Positions 29,573-38,909 of a DNA stretch of 64,000 bases are shown piece by piece (the stretch's first letter is position 1; each line of letters opens with the position of its first letter). The translations under genes and the position numbers were made by a program. The notes under the pieces were generated by a model. It saw only the letters and a program-made list of their open reading frames with translations, made no database searches and was not told the origin of the DNA. Source of the stretch: Gammaproteobacteria bacterium RIFOXYD12_FULL_61_37 (GTDB lineage Bacteria; Pseudomonadota; Gammaproteobacteria; Chromatiales; Chromatiaceae); contig MGZB01000055.1 of NCBI GenBank assembly GCA_001801995.1, positions 61,968 to 125,967 of the forward strand, read 5' to 3'.

Positions 29573-31330
29573 ATGCCCGCTTCCAACACCCCGTCGCCCG
29601 GTTTTCGTGACCTGGCGCTTATCGAGCCCGTGCTCAAGGCCCTCGACGACGTGGGGTATGAAACCCCTTCCCCCATCCAGGCCCAGACCATCCCCCACCT
29701 CCTGAGCGGCAGGGATCTGCTCGGGCAGGCCCAGACCGGCACCGGCAAGACCGCCGCCTTTGCCCTGCCCATCCTGTCGCGCATCGAACTGAGTCAGTCC
29801 GAACCCCAGGCCCTGGTGCTGGCCCCTACCCGCGAGCTGGCCATCCAGGTAGCCGAAGCCTTCCAGCGCTACGCCGCCCATCTGCGAGGTTTCCACGTAC
29901 TGCCCATCTACGGCGGCCAGGACTACCGCGCCCAACTGCGCGGCCTTCAGCGCGGCGTCCATGTCGTGGTGGGCACGCCGGGCCGGGTCATGGACCACAT
30001 GCGGCGCGGCTCGCTCAAGCTGGACAACCTCAAGTGCCTGGTCCTGGACGAAGCCGACGAGATGCTGCGCATGGGCTTCATCGACGACGTGGAATGGATT
30101 CTGGAGCAGACCCCGGCCACCCGCCAGACGGTGCTCTTCTCGGCCACCATGCCGGGCGCCATCCGCCACATCGCCCAGACCTACCTGAGAAATCCGGAAG
30201 AAATCACCATCAAGGTGAAGACCACCACCGCCGATACCATCCGCCAGCGCTACTGGCTGGTGAGTGGACTGCATAAGCTGGATGCCCTGACCCGCATCCT
30301 GGAGGCGGAGACCTTCGACGGCATCATCGTCTTCGTCCGTACCAAGACCGCCACCATCGAACTGGCGGACAAGCTTCAGGCGCGCGGTTACGCCGCCACT
30401 CCCCTCAACGGCGACATCGCCCAGAAGGATCGCGAACGGACCATCGATCGCCTGAAAAAGGGCGAACTCGACATCCTGGTGGCCACCGATGTGGCAGCAC
30501 GCGGCCTGGACGTGGAACGCATCAGCCACGTCATCAACTACGACATCCCCAACGACACCGAGGCCTATGTCCACCGCGTCGGCCGCACCGGCCGCGCCGG
30601 CCGCGCCGGTGACGCCATCCTCTTCGTCGCCCCCCGCGAGCGGCGTCTGCTCAACGCCATCGAAAAGGCCACTCGCAAGAAGATCGAGCTGATGGAACTC
30701 CCCTCGACGGAGATCATCAACGACAAGCGCGTCTCCTCTTTCAAGGACCGCATCAGCGACACCCTGGCCACGGAAGAGCTGGGCTTCTTCTATCAACTGC
30801 TGGAGCAATACCAGCAGGAACACAACGTACCCGCCCTGGAAATCGCCGCCGCCCTGGCCAAGCTCGTGCAGGGCGACCAACCGCTGTTGCTGCCCAACAA
30901 ACCGGAACGGCGCGAATCCTTCGCGGACGATGACCGGGGAGACCAGAGGGACAGGCCAAGGGAACGCAAATCCCGCAAGGGCGAAGGGCTATCTGCCGGT
31001 GAGTCGGAACGCTTCCGCATCGAGGTCGGCCACCTCCACGGCGTAAAACCCGGCAACATCGTCGGCGCCATCGCCAACGAGGCCGGAATCGACAGCCAAT
31101 TCATCGGCCACATCAAGATCCTCGACGACTACAGTCTGATCGACCTGCCCAAGGGCATGCCCAACGACATCTTCCACGACCTCAAAAACACCCGCGTCTG
31201 CGGCCACAAACTGCTCATCACGCGGTTCGAGGAATCCAAGTCCCCTTCCTGGAAGGGCGCGGGCAAGGACAAGATCAAAGACAAACCCAAGAAAAAGCCC
31301 CGCGCCAAGCCCGAGGGCACGTCGGAATGA
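29573..31330 (+). CDS. deaD: ATP-dependent DEAD-box RNA helicase (DeaD/CsdA-like)
   Basis: A 585-aa RNA helicase acting in ribosome assembly, mRNA decay or cold adaptation. Motifs in order: Q motif GYETPSPIQAQTIP, Walker A AQTGTGKT, PTRELAIQ, TPGRVMDH, DEADEML, FSATMP, then VFVRTKTATIELAD, ATDVAARGLDVERI and YVHRVGRTGRAGRAG. A C-terminal DbpA-type RNA-binding domain follows (FRIEVGHLHGVKPGNIVGAIANEAGI), then a Lys-rich tail. About 140 bp upstream are free of genes and may hold a leader. An inverted repeat follows at 31373. Confidence 0.94.
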   Translation: MPASNTPSPGFRDLALIEPVLKALDDVGYETPSPIQAQTIPHLLSGRDLLGQAQTGTGKTAAFALPILSRIELSQSEPQALVLAPTRELAIQVAEAFQRYAAHLRGFHVLPIYGGQDYRAQLRGLQRGVHVVVGTPGRVMDHMRRGSLKLDNLKCLVLDEADEMLRMGFIDDVEWILEQTPATRQTVLFSATMPGAIRHIAQTYLRNPEEITIKVKTTTADTIRQRYWLVSGLHKLDALTRILEAETFDGIIVFVRTKTATIELADKLQARGYAATPLNGDIAQKDRERTIDRLKKGELDILVATDVAARGLDVERISHVINYDIPNDTEAYVHRVGRTGRAGRAGDAILFVAPRERRLLNAIEKATRKKIELMELPSTEIINDKRVSSFKDRISDTLATEELGFFYQLLEQYQQEHNVPALEIAAALAKLVQGDQPLLLPNKPERRESFADDDRGDQRDRPRERKSRKGEGLSAGESERFRIEVGHLHGVKPGNIVGAIANEAGIDSQFIGHIKILDDYSLIDLPKGMPNDIFHDLKNTRVCGHKLLITRFEESKSPSWKGAGKDKIKDKPKKKPRAKPEGTSE

Positions 31331-31372
31331 GGGATTGATATAAACCCATTGCGCCAGACGCACTGAAGGGCG

Positions 31373-31409
31373 AAGCGCATCGATCAAGGGACGGATGATC
31401 GATGCGCTT
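31373..31409. repeat. Perfect 13-bp inverted repeat between deaD and mod
   Basis: AAGCGCATCGATC (31373-31385) and GATCGATGCGCTT (31397-31409) are exact inverted copies around an 11-base loop. No T-run follows, so it is a weak terminator at best. Its position 74 bp before the likely mod start makes it a candidate operator or an island boundary. Confidence 0.7.
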
Positions 31410-31482
31410 ACAGGTTCACTGCAACTTACGGACTGCGGACTTTCGAAACCTTCAGCGGTCGATCACCTGGAGCCCGAGAGAG

Positions 31483-33729
31483 ATGGCCCGACTGACAGAA
31501 CAGGAACAACAGGAAGTCATCCGCTACCTGGAAGCGGGCAAGCCGCTGCCGGACAAATACCGTTTTCTGCTCTTCGAGGACAAGCGCGAGATCGAACTGA
31601 TCTGGAACGGCAAGACCGGCGAGGTCTGCAATGTCGTGCTCCCCTTTCAGGTCATCGAACAGGTGGACGAGCCCCGCGCCGAAAAGCCCGCCGCGCTGCA
31701 ATTCGATCTCTTCGACACCGACGCCCGTGGCCGCCAGCTCAAGGGCTGGACCAACAAGCTCATCTGGGGCGACAACAAACTCATCCTCTCGTCGCTCAAA
31801 AACGGCCCGCTGCGCGGCGAGATCGAAAGGCAGGGCGGCCTCAAGCTCATCTACATCGACCCGCCCTTCGACGTGGGCGCCGACTTCTCCATGGACATCG
31901 AGATCGGCGGCGACACCTTCACCAAAAGACCCAACATCCTCGAAGAGATTGCCTACCGCGACACCTGGGGCAAGGGCGCGGATTCCTTCATCGCCATGAT
32001 CTACGAACGGCTGGTGCTGATGCGGGATCTGCTGGCGGAGGATGGGAGTATTTATGTGCATATGGGGCCAAATGTCGCACATACAGTTGAGGCTGCTGTG
32101 CGTGAAGTGTTTGGCAACACGGGCGCTGGTGCCGCAGTTACCTGGAAGCGCGTCACTGCACATAGTGACAGTCAGCGTTGGGGCATTACGCACGATGTAA
32201 TTATCTGGAGAACAAAGGGCGAGAGCTTTGTTTGGAACCCCCAACATGAGCCTTACAGCAATGAATACCTTTCTCGGTTCACACTAAAAACAACTGAGGG
32301 GCGCGCATATCAACTCGATAACATTACAAGTCCAAATCCGCGCCCGAACATGATGTATGAGTGGCGCGGATGCCCGCCACCGCCAATGGGCTGGCGCTAT
32401 GAACTTGCAACAATGGAAAAACTATTTTCTGAAGGAAGAATTGAGTTACCAAAAAAGTTAGGGGGACGACCCCGGTTGCGGCGCTTTCTTGACGAGAGCA
32501 AAGGCGTACCTGTTGGCACAGTTTGGGCTGATATTTCGCCTATCAATTCCCAAGCAAAAGAAGATACAAGTTACGCTACCCAAAAACCCGAAGCCCTCCT
32601 CGAACGCATCATCAAAGCCTCTTCCAACGAAGGCGACCTGATCGCCGATTTCTTCTGCGGTTCAGGTACCACTGCGGCGGTGGCGGAAAAGCTCGGGCGC
32701 AAGTGGATTGCCACCGACCTGGGCAAATTCGCCATCCACACCACCCGCAAACGCCTCATCGGTGTGCAGCGCCAGTTGAAGGCAGAGGATAAGAACTACC
32801 GCGCCTTTGAAATCCTCAACCTCGGCAAGTACGAACGCCAGCACTACATCGGCGTCAACCCCAACCTGCGCGAGGCCGAGAAACAGCGGCAACTGGAGGA
32901 AAAAGAAGCTGCCTTCCTCGGCCTGATCCTGCGCGCCTACCGGGCCGAAAAGACATCGGGCTACGCCAGCTTCCACGGCAAAAAGACCGGGCGGCTGGTG
33001 GCGGTGGGGCCGGTAAATCTACCGGTGACCCGGCTCTTCGTCGAAGAGATCATCCTGGAGTGCCGCAAGAAGCACATCCCCAAGGTGGACATCCTCGGCT
33101 TCGAGTTCGAGATGGGCCTGTTCCCCAACCTGCTGGACGAGGCCAGGAACAAGGGCATCGACATCGCGCCAAAATATATCCCCGCCGAGGTGTTCGATAA
33201 ACGCGCGGTGGAAAAGAATCAGGTGGTGTTCCACGATGTCTCCTTCATCGAGGTAAGACCGCACATCAAAGGTAATAAACTGGCCGTGGAACTGACCGAT
33301 TTCTCGGTGTTCTATTCCCAGGACTCCATCGCCGCTGCTGAATCCTCGCTCAAGGAAAAACAGAGCAAGATCGTGGTGGAGAAAGGCCAAATCGTAAAAG
33401 TGAGCAAGGACAAGGACGGCATCACCACCCGCGAGGCCCTCACCAAACATTGGACCGACTGGATCGACTACTGGTCCGTGGATTTCGATTACGAGAGCAA
33501 ACGCGAGATCATCCGGCAGCAAAACCCCGAAACCGGCGAATCCGAAGAGATCTGGACCGGCGATTATATTTTCGAAAACGAATGGCAATCCTTCCGCACC
33601 AAAAAAGACCGCAAGCTTGAACTGAAAAGCGTGGAACAAGAAGTCATGCCCGGACGGCGCAAGGTCGCGGTCAAGGTGGTGGATATTTTCGGCAATGACA
33701 CCATGACGATTGTGGAGGTGAGCGTATGA
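31483..33729 (+). CDS. mod: Type III restriction-modification DNA methyltransferase (Mod)
   Basis: A 748-aa adenine-N6 methyltransferase of the beta class: motif IV YIDPPFD (DPPF at 126-129) precedes motif I IADFFCGSGTTAAVAEKLG (about 388-405), with the target-recognition domain between. It methylates the recognition site and is needed with Res for cleavage. I chose the ATG at 31483 (MARLTEQEQQ) after a purine-rich CGAGAGAG; the in-frame ATG at 31402 lies inside an inverted repeat. The stretch about 32055-32580, inside the target-recognition domain, is visibly AT-richer than both flanks, as expected for exchanged specificity domains. It overlaps the next gene by ATGA. Confidence 0.94.
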   Translation: MARLTEQEQQEVIRYLEAGKPLPDKYRFLLFEDKREIELIWNGKTGEVCNVVLPFQVIEQVDEPRAEKPAALQFDLFDTDARGRQLKGWTNKLIWGDNKLILSSLKNGPLRGEIERQGGLKLIYIDPPFDVGADFSMDIEIGGDTFTKRPNILEEIAYRDTWGKGADSFIAMIYERLVLMRDLLAEDGSIYVHMGPNVAHTVEAAVREVFGNTGAGAAVTWKRVTAHSDSQRWGITHDVIIWRTKGESFVWNPQHEPYSNEYLSRFTLKTTEGRAYQLDNITSPNPRPNMMYEWRGCPPPPMGWRYELATMEKLFSEGRIELPKKLGGRPRLRRFLDESKGVPVGTVWADISPINSQAKEDTSYATQKPEALLERIIKASSNEGDLIADFFCGSGTTAAVAEKLGRKWIATDLGKFAIHTTRKRLIGVQRQLKAEDKNYRAFEILNLGKYERQHYIGVNPNLREAEKQRQLEEKEAAFLGLILRAYRAEKTSGYASFHGKKTGRLVAVGPVNLPVTRLFVEEIILECRKKHIPKVDILGFEFEMGLFPNLLDEARNKGIDIAPKYIPAEVFDKRAVEKNQVVFHDVSFIEVRPHIKGNKLAVELTDFSVFYSQDSIAAAESSLKEKQSKIVVEKGQIVKVSKDKDGITTREALTKHWTDWIDYWSVDFDYESKREIIRQQNPETGESEEIWTGDYIFENEWQSFRTKKDRKLELKSVEQEVMPGRRKVAVKVVDIFGNDTMTIVEVSV

Positions 33730-34877
33730 CTAATAAATCCATCAAGACACTGAAAATCACCAACTTCAAGAGCATCGACTCGCTGGAACTGAACAATCTT
33801 GGCCCGTTTTCCGTATTTGCCGGGCCAAATGGCTCAGGAAAAAGTAATTTTTTCGACGCATTGGATTTCGTCAGTATTTTTGTGCGAAGTGGAATTGATT
33901 TGGCGCTCCGGTCATATGGTGGATTCGGAAATATCCATTCGGAAAAGCGAAGAGCCGAATATTCCAGGAAATTCAGCTTTGAAATTGAATGTGAACTGCC
34001 GGATAACCGAGATCAGGAAAAAAAGGGAAATTCGACTTTTCACTATGCATTGAGCATCCATGATCTCGATTATTCTCCAAAAATTGAAGAGCGTTTGACT
34101 GTAAATGGAAGCCCTCTACTTGTTAGGGACAAAGGTGAGAAGCCTATCATTAAGGTGGGTGAGGAAAGGGGGATAGAGCAATTTCCAGAAACCTATTCGG
34201 CTTTGTTGCTGTTCTTCCAGATGCCGCTTGCCGAATTGCTTAGAAATTTGAGGTTATATCGAATTGATCCAATTGGCGCGAAAGAGCCTAGCCAGTCTGA
34301 CCGTGACCCCACAGAGCTGGATCGCAAGGGGCATAACCTGGCGAGTGTTTTGAGCCGCATGGAGCGTAATAAGCAGGCACGTGAAATCATTCTCGACTGG
34401 ATGGAGATGATCGCGCCCGGAGTCGAGAATATCCAAACTGAGCAACAGCAGCTTGATAGCAAAACTGCGCTCCTGTTCAAGGAACAGGGTACAAGGAGGC
34501 GATTCCCGGCACACATGGTTTCCGATGGCACGATTTACGCGCTCTGCTTGCTGGTGGCGGTACTCGATTCGGCATCCGGCCATGGAATTACATTGATTGA
34601 GGAACCGGAAAGAGGGCTTCATCCCAAGGCAATTCGAGAAATGATTGAGCTAATACGGGAGCAGGCGTCCCCCGGAAATCCAGTCTGGTTGACCACCCAT
34701 AGCGAGTCGGTTGTCCGTGAGTTGAGGCTGGAGGAGTTGGTATTGGTAGATAAAAAAGATGGCCGAACAAGAATGAAACGTGCCGATTCAGGAAGGCTTA
34801 CCCAGGAAAACCTTGCTCCACTAAACCTTGATGAGGCATGGCTTTCCAACCTTCTGGATGGGGGGCTGCCATGGTGA
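33726..34877 (+). CDS. AAA/ABC-type ATPase (OLD/RecF-like), partner of TOPRIM protein, nested in type III R-M operon
   Basis: A 383-aa SMC/RecF-type ATPase. The N-terminus has LKITNFKSIDSLELNNLGPF and Walker A GPNGSGKSN (33-41). The C-terminal half has the signature region AHMVSDGTIYALCLL, Walker B ITLIEEPERGLHP and the H-loop WLTTHSESVV. No nuclease domain is fused. Its stop overlaps the start of the TOPRIM gene (ATGGTGA), so the two form a pair like the ATPase and TOPRIM partners of PARIS, OLD-type or AbiL-type defence systems. It starts within the mod stop codon. Its AT content is higher than that of mod and res, which suggests separate acquisition. Confidence 0.87.
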   Translation: MTNKSIKTLKITNFKSIDSLELNNLGPFSVFAGPNGSGKSNFFDALDFVSIFVRSGIDLALRSYGGFGNIHSEKRRAEYSRKFSFEIECELPDNRDQEKKGNSTFHYALSIHDLDYSPKIEERLTVNGSPLLVRDKGEKPIIKVGEERGIEQFPETYSALLLFFQMPLAELLRNLRLYRIDPIGAKEPSQSDRDPTELDRKGHNLASVLSRMERNKQAREIILDWMEMIAPGVENIQTEQQQLDSKTALLFKEQGTRRRFPAHMVSDGTIYALCLLVAVLDSASGHGITLIEEPERGLHPKAIREMIELIREQASPGNPVWLTTHSESVVRELRLEELVLVDKKDGRTRMKRADSGRLTQENLAPLNLDEAWLSNLLDGGLPW

Positions 34878-35476
34878 CAGTCGGATTTGTGGTTGAAGGT
34901 GATTCCGATGAGTTCTTGCCGCAAAGCCAGGCATTCAGGAACTGGTTGCGGGATGAATGCAATCTTGAGGTTGTCGATCCTGTAGTCAATGCGGGTGGCA
35001 ACGGAAATATGTGTAACCGCAAGATCAAGGATTACGTTGACAAGTTGAGGATTCAAGCCAATCCGGACAAGGTTGTTGTACTTGCGGACCTTGATCCAGA
35101 CCAATGCGCTCCCTGCATCGAGAAACGTAAGGAGATTATTGGCGACAACAACGGGATTGACTTGGTGGTCATCGCTCGAAAAGCCATTGAATCCTGGTTT
35201 CTTGCAGATACTGAAGCAATGAGAAGCTGGACTGGGGATAAAGATTTTCATGAGGACTTGCCGGAAACCATGGAAGGCATGCCGTGGGAACGGCTGAAAC
35301 AAATTGGCATCGACATGGGGCGTGGCCCTGGAAGTAGCAAGCCAAGTTTTGCGAAGAAATTTATCCGCAAGAATGGATTTGACGTAAGACGTGCCGGGAA
35401 TCATCCCAATTGCCCTAGCGCACGTTACTTTGTCGAGAAACTTTGCGCACTGGGAAAAGCTGATGGCGCTGCATAA
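34871..35476 (+). CDS. TOPRIM-domain protein (DUF4276-like), partner of ATPase
   Basis: A 201-aa protein with TOPRIM features: the conserved Glu in GFVVEGDSDEF (Glu 9) and the acidic pair in VVVLADLDPDQ (about 73-75). The C-terminal part has IARKAIESWFLADTEAM and HPNCPSARYFVEKL, as in DUF4276-type proteins that accompany SMC-like ATPases. I chose the ATG at 34871 because it overlaps the ATPase stop and begins right before the TOPRIM strand. The last 14 bases overlap the start of res. The likely role is a nuclease or toxin effector released or controlled by the ATPase; the substrate is unknown. Confidence 0.8.
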   Translation: MVTVGFVVEGDSDEFLPQSQAFRNWLRDECNLEVVDPVVNAGGNGNMCNRKIKDYVDKLRIQANPDKVVVLADLDPDQCAPCIEKRKEIIGDNNGIDLVVIARKAIESWFLADTEAMRSWTGDKDFHEDLPETMEGMPWERLKQIGIDMGRGPGSSKPSFAKKFIRKNGFDVRRAGNHPNCPSARYFVEKLCALGKADGAA

Positions 35477-38162
35477 AGACTTCCCCTCCTCCCCCCCCGC
35501 CATCCTCGACCCCGCCATCCGCTGGTTTCCGGCGGATGAGGCTTTACGCGCGTCCAGCTTTGAAAAACTGCTGCCGCCGCTGGTGCCGGAACTGCGCAAT
35601 CAGGTAAAGACATGGCGCGACAGCGGCTATGCCAGGGCCACGGAAACCAGCAAAAGCCTGCTCCATTGGTGGTTCAAGGAGCCGCATTTACTCCCCTCGC
35701 CGTCCGAGAGAGGGGCTGGGGGTGAGGGCGGCATGACCGAATTCCACTACTTCTTCGCCCAGCGCGAGGCGCTGGAGACCATCATCTATCTCTATGATGT
35801 GATGGGGGCAAAGGACAAATTCGATCTGATGCGCTTCGACAGCAGCGGAGCAGTGTCGTCCGGGATGTTCGACGAATCCTGGCGGCGCTATGTGGTGAAG
35901 ATGGCCACCGGCAGCGGTAAGACCAAGGTGATGAGCCTGGCGCTGGCCTGGAGTTTTTTTCACAAGCGGTATGAACCGGGCTCTGAATTGGCGCGCAACT
36001 TTCTGGTGATCGCACCCAATATCATCGTGCTGGATCGCATCTATAAGGATTTCCAGGGCCTGCGCATCTTCTTCGAAGACCCGGTGATCCCCGACAACGG
36101 TTTTGATGGCCGCTATTGGCGCGACGATTTTCAGCTCAGTCTGCATATTCAGGATGAAGTCCGGGTGACAGATCACAGGGGCAATATCTTTCTGACCAAC
36201 ATCCACCGCGTCTATTCGGGCGATGAGATCCCGCCATCGCCCGATGACGACAACAGCATGGATTATTTCCTGGGCAAGCGGCCCAGCGGCGCGACCACTG
36301 ATTCCAAGGTGGACCTGGGCATGATCGTGCGCGATATCGATGAGCTGATGGTGTTGAACGACGAGGCGCACCATATCCACGATGCCAGGCTGGCCTGGTT
36401 CCAGTCGATCCAGGAGATTCACCACCGGCTGTTGCAGAAGGGGGATGCGCTCAGTCTGCAATTGGATGTGACGGCCACGCCGAAGCACAACAACGGTGCC
36501 ATCTTCGTCCAGACGGTGGCGGACTATCCGCTGGTAGAGGCCATCTGGCAAAACGTGGTGAAACACCCGGTTCTGCCCGATGCCGCCAGCCGCTCCAAGC
36601 TGGAGGAACGGCAGAGCGCGAAATACACGGAAAAATATGCCGACTACATCGACCTGGGCGTGATCGAGTGGCGCAAGGCGTATGAAGAACACCAGAAGCT
36701 GGGCAAGAAGGCCATCCTATTCGTGATGACCGACGACACCCGCAACTGCGATGACGTGGCGACGTATCTGGAGGGCCATTACCCGGAGCTGAAAGGCGCC
36801 GTGCTGGTGATCCATACCAAGAACAACGGCGAAATCTCTGAAGCATCGTCGGGCAAGGCCAAGGAGGAACTGGAACGGTTACGCAAGGAGTCCAACGAAA
36901 TCGATGACCCCAGCAGTCCCTGGAAGGTCATTGTCTCGGTGCTCATGCTCAAGGAGGGCTGGGACGTGCGCAACGTGACCACCATCGTCGGCCTGCGCGC
37001 CTATTCGGCCAAGAGCAATATTCTGCCGGAACAGACGCTGGGGCGCGGCCTGCGCAAGATGTACCCCGGCGGCGTGGAGGAGTACGTCAGCGTGGTGGGC
37101 ACGGATGCCTTCATGGAATTCGTGGAGTCGATCCAGGCCGAGGGCGTGGAACTGGAACACAAACCCATGGGCGAAGGCACCGGCCCAAAGGCACCGCTGG
37201 TGGTGGAGATCGACCGGGAAAACGAGAACAAGGACATTGAGGCGCTGGATATTGAAATCCCCCTGCTGAGTCCTCGCGTCTACCGGGAATATAAAAATCT
37301 GGCCGATCTGGACGCTGGGTCTGTGGGATTCCAGCCGGTGATGTATCAGCAGTTCAGCGAGGAAGAGCAGCGGGAGATTGTCTTCAAGGACATCACCACC
37401 GGCGAGGTGACGCACACTACCCTGCTGGATTCAGCCGGGGTTGCCGACTATCGCAGCGTGATCGGCTATTTCGCCCGGACGATCATGAAGGATCTGTGCC
37501 TGATCAGCGGCTATGACCTGCTTTATGGCAAGGTCAAGGCCTTCGTGCGGGATGAGCTGTTCGGCCAGCCGGTGGAACTGGAAGACCCCAACAGCCTGCG
37601 TAATCTCTCTGAACTGGCCGTCGCCAAGGCGCTGATCGAGGCCTTCAAAAAGGCCATCAACGCCTTGACGGTGCATGACAAGGGGGACGCCGAGATTCGC
37701 GACTCCATCAAGCTGCGGCACACCCGCCCCTTTGTGGCGAAGGATCAGGGTTATCTGGTGCCGAAGAAGAGCCTGTTCAACAAGATCATCGGTGACAGCC
37801 AGTTCGAATTGGTCTTCGCCAGTTTCCTGGAAAAATGCGATGACGTGGCCGCCTACGCCAAGAACTACCTGGCGGTCCATTTCAAGCTGGATTATGTCAA
37901 TGCGGCGGGCGACATCTCCAACTACTACCCAGATTTCCTGGTGAAGCTGCCGTGCGGGGCAATTTACATCGTCGAAACCAAGGGCCAGGAAGATCTGGAT
38001 ACACCGCTGAAAATGGCCCGGCTCAGGCAGTGGTGCGAGGACATCAACCGGATTCAGCCGGACGTGAAATACGACTTTGTCTATGTGGATGAGGAGGGGT
38101 TCGAGAAATACCGGCCATCCAGCTTCAGGCAGTTGATCACTGGCTTCACTCAATACAAATAA
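35463..38162 (+). CDS. res: Type III restriction endonuclease subunit (Res)
   Basis: An 899-aa DEAD-like helicase-nuclease. Motifs: Walker A MATGSGKTK (about 147-155), Walker B region MVLNDEAHHIHD, motif III LDVTATPKH, motif V/VI region LMLKEGWDVRNVTTIVGLRAY and QTLGRGLRKM, and the C-terminal PD-(D/E)XK nuclease YYPDFLVKL followed by YIVETKGQED. Residues about 77-90 (LPSPSERGAGGEGG) come from an in-frame palindromic repeat. The ATG at 35463 overlaps the TOPRIM gene by 14 bp. With mod it forms a complete type III system split by the ATPase-TOPRIM pair. A damaged copy of its 3' end lies at 44869. Confidence 0.94.
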   Translation: MALHKDFPSSPPAILDPAIRWFPADEALRASSFEKLLPPLVPELRNQVKTWRDSGYARATETSKSLLHWWFKEPHLLPSPSERGAGGEGGMTEFHYFFAQREALETIIYLYDVMGAKDKFDLMRFDSSGAVSSGMFDESWRRYVVKMATGSGKTKVMSLALAWSFFHKRYEPGSELARNFLVIAPNIIVLDRIYKDFQGLRIFFEDPVIPDNGFDGRYWRDDFQLSLHIQDEVRVTDHRGNIFLTNIHRVYSGDEIPPSPDDDNSMDYFLGKRPSGATTDSKVDLGMIVRDIDELMVLNDEAHHIHDARLAWFQSIQEIHHRLLQKGDALSLQLDVTATPKHNNGAIFVQTVADYPLVEAIWQNVVKHPVLPDAASRSKLEERQSAKYTEKYADYIDLGVIEWRKAYEEHQKLGKKAILFVMTDDTRNCDDVATYLEGHYPELKGAVLVIHTKNNGEISEASSGKAKEELERLRKESNEIDDPSSPWKVIVSVLMLKEGWDVRNVTTIVGLRAYSAKSNILPEQTLGRGLRKMYPGGVEEYVSVVGTDAFMEFVESIQAEGVELEHKPMGEGTGPKAPLVVEIDRENENKDIEALDIEIPLLSPRVYREYKNLADLDAGSVGFQPVMYQQFSEEEQREIVFKDITTGEVTHTTLLDSAGVADYRSVIGYFARTIMKDLCLISGYDLLYGKVKAFVRDELFGQPVELEDPNSLRNLSELAVAKALIEAFKKAINALTVHDKGDAEIRDSIKLRHTRPFVAKDQGYLVPKKSLFNKIIGDSQFELVFASFLEKCDDVAAYAKNYLAVHFKLDYVNAAGDISNYYPDFLVKLPCGAIYIVETKGQEDLDTPLKMARLRQWCEDINRIQPDVKYDFVYVDEEGFEKYRPSSFRQLITGFTQYK
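35691..35728. repeat. Short GC-rich palindromic repeat inserted in frame in res
   Basis: CTCCCCTCGCCGTCCGAGAG and AGGGGCTGGGGGTGAGGG together form a near-palindrome (CTCCCCTC / GAGAGGGG and GGGTGAGGG). This type of sequence is a familiar dispersed repeat in many proteobacterial genomes. Here it adds about 14 residues before the conserved TEFHYFFAQREALETI segment without breaking the frame. Confidence 0.7.
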
Positions 38163-38234
38163 CGCCCCTTTGCACCTTCCCGGTGGGGCTGGTATGTTCA
38201 GGGAGCCCCGTCACCTGAAACCCGGAGAGTCACC

Positions 38235-38825
38235 ATGTCCTTAGCCCCTGCTGACAAGCAACGTTTCACCTGGGCTAACTATCGCACTTGGCCGGATAGC
38301 GAGCGCTGGGAACTCATCGATGGCCAGGCCTACAACATGTCGCCCGCGCCAACCATCAAGCACCAGTCAGTGACGGGCAGGCTCTATTCACGGCTGGAAC
38401 AACGCCTCGCCGGTAAAGGCTGCACGCCCTTTATCGCCCCGACCGACGTGCGGCTGTCCGATTTCGACGTGGTGCAGCCCGATGTCCTGGTGGTCTGTGA
38501 CCCCAGCAAGATCACCCCGACCCATATCGAAGGCGCGCCGGAGTTGGTGGTGGAGGTCCTCTCCCCCTCCACTTCGGTCAAGGATCTGCGCGAGAAAAAA
38601 GCCCTCTACCAACGCGCCGGCGTATGCGAATACCTGGTGCTCGATCCCCTGGAACACTACGGCCTGCTGTTCCGCCGCGACGAGTCGGGGCGCTTCGGCG
38701 AAGGAGAGGTCATCGGCGCCCAGGAATCGGTCAGCTTCGCCACCCTGGAAGGGGTGGAAATCCCCCTGTGGGAGCTGTTCGAACTCCCCGGCCCGAGCAG
38801 CGACGCCCCCGCCGTACAGCCCTGA
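38235..38825 (+). CDS. Uma2 family endonuclease-like protein (DUF820), second copy
   Basis: A 196-aa Uma2 protein with RWELIDGQAYNMSPAPTIKHQ, the nuclease strands VVQPDVLVVCD and PELVVEVLSPSTSVKDLREKK, and YLVLDPLEHYG. GGAGAG lies five bases before the ATG at 38235. It differs clearly from the copy at 7726. It lies 72 bp after res on the same strand. A role in defence is not established; it may simply be a mobile-element-associated nuclease. Confidence 0.87.
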   Translation: MSLAPADKQRFTWANYRTWPDSERWELIDGQAYNMSPAPTIKHQSVTGRLYSRLEQRLAGKGCTPFIAPTDVRLSDFDVVQPDVLVVCDPSKITPTHIEGAPELVVEVLSPSTSVKDLREKKALYQRAGVCEYLVLDPLEHYGLLFRRDESGRFGEGEVIGAQESVSFATLEGVEIPLWELFELPGPSSDAPAVQP

Positions 38826-38909
38826 TCGCAACGGTATCCATCAGATGTCCACAGCAGGCTTTGGTTATTTTGGCTGTGGCGCCGGAGTTGTTGCGGCAGT
38901 CTGAAGCCC

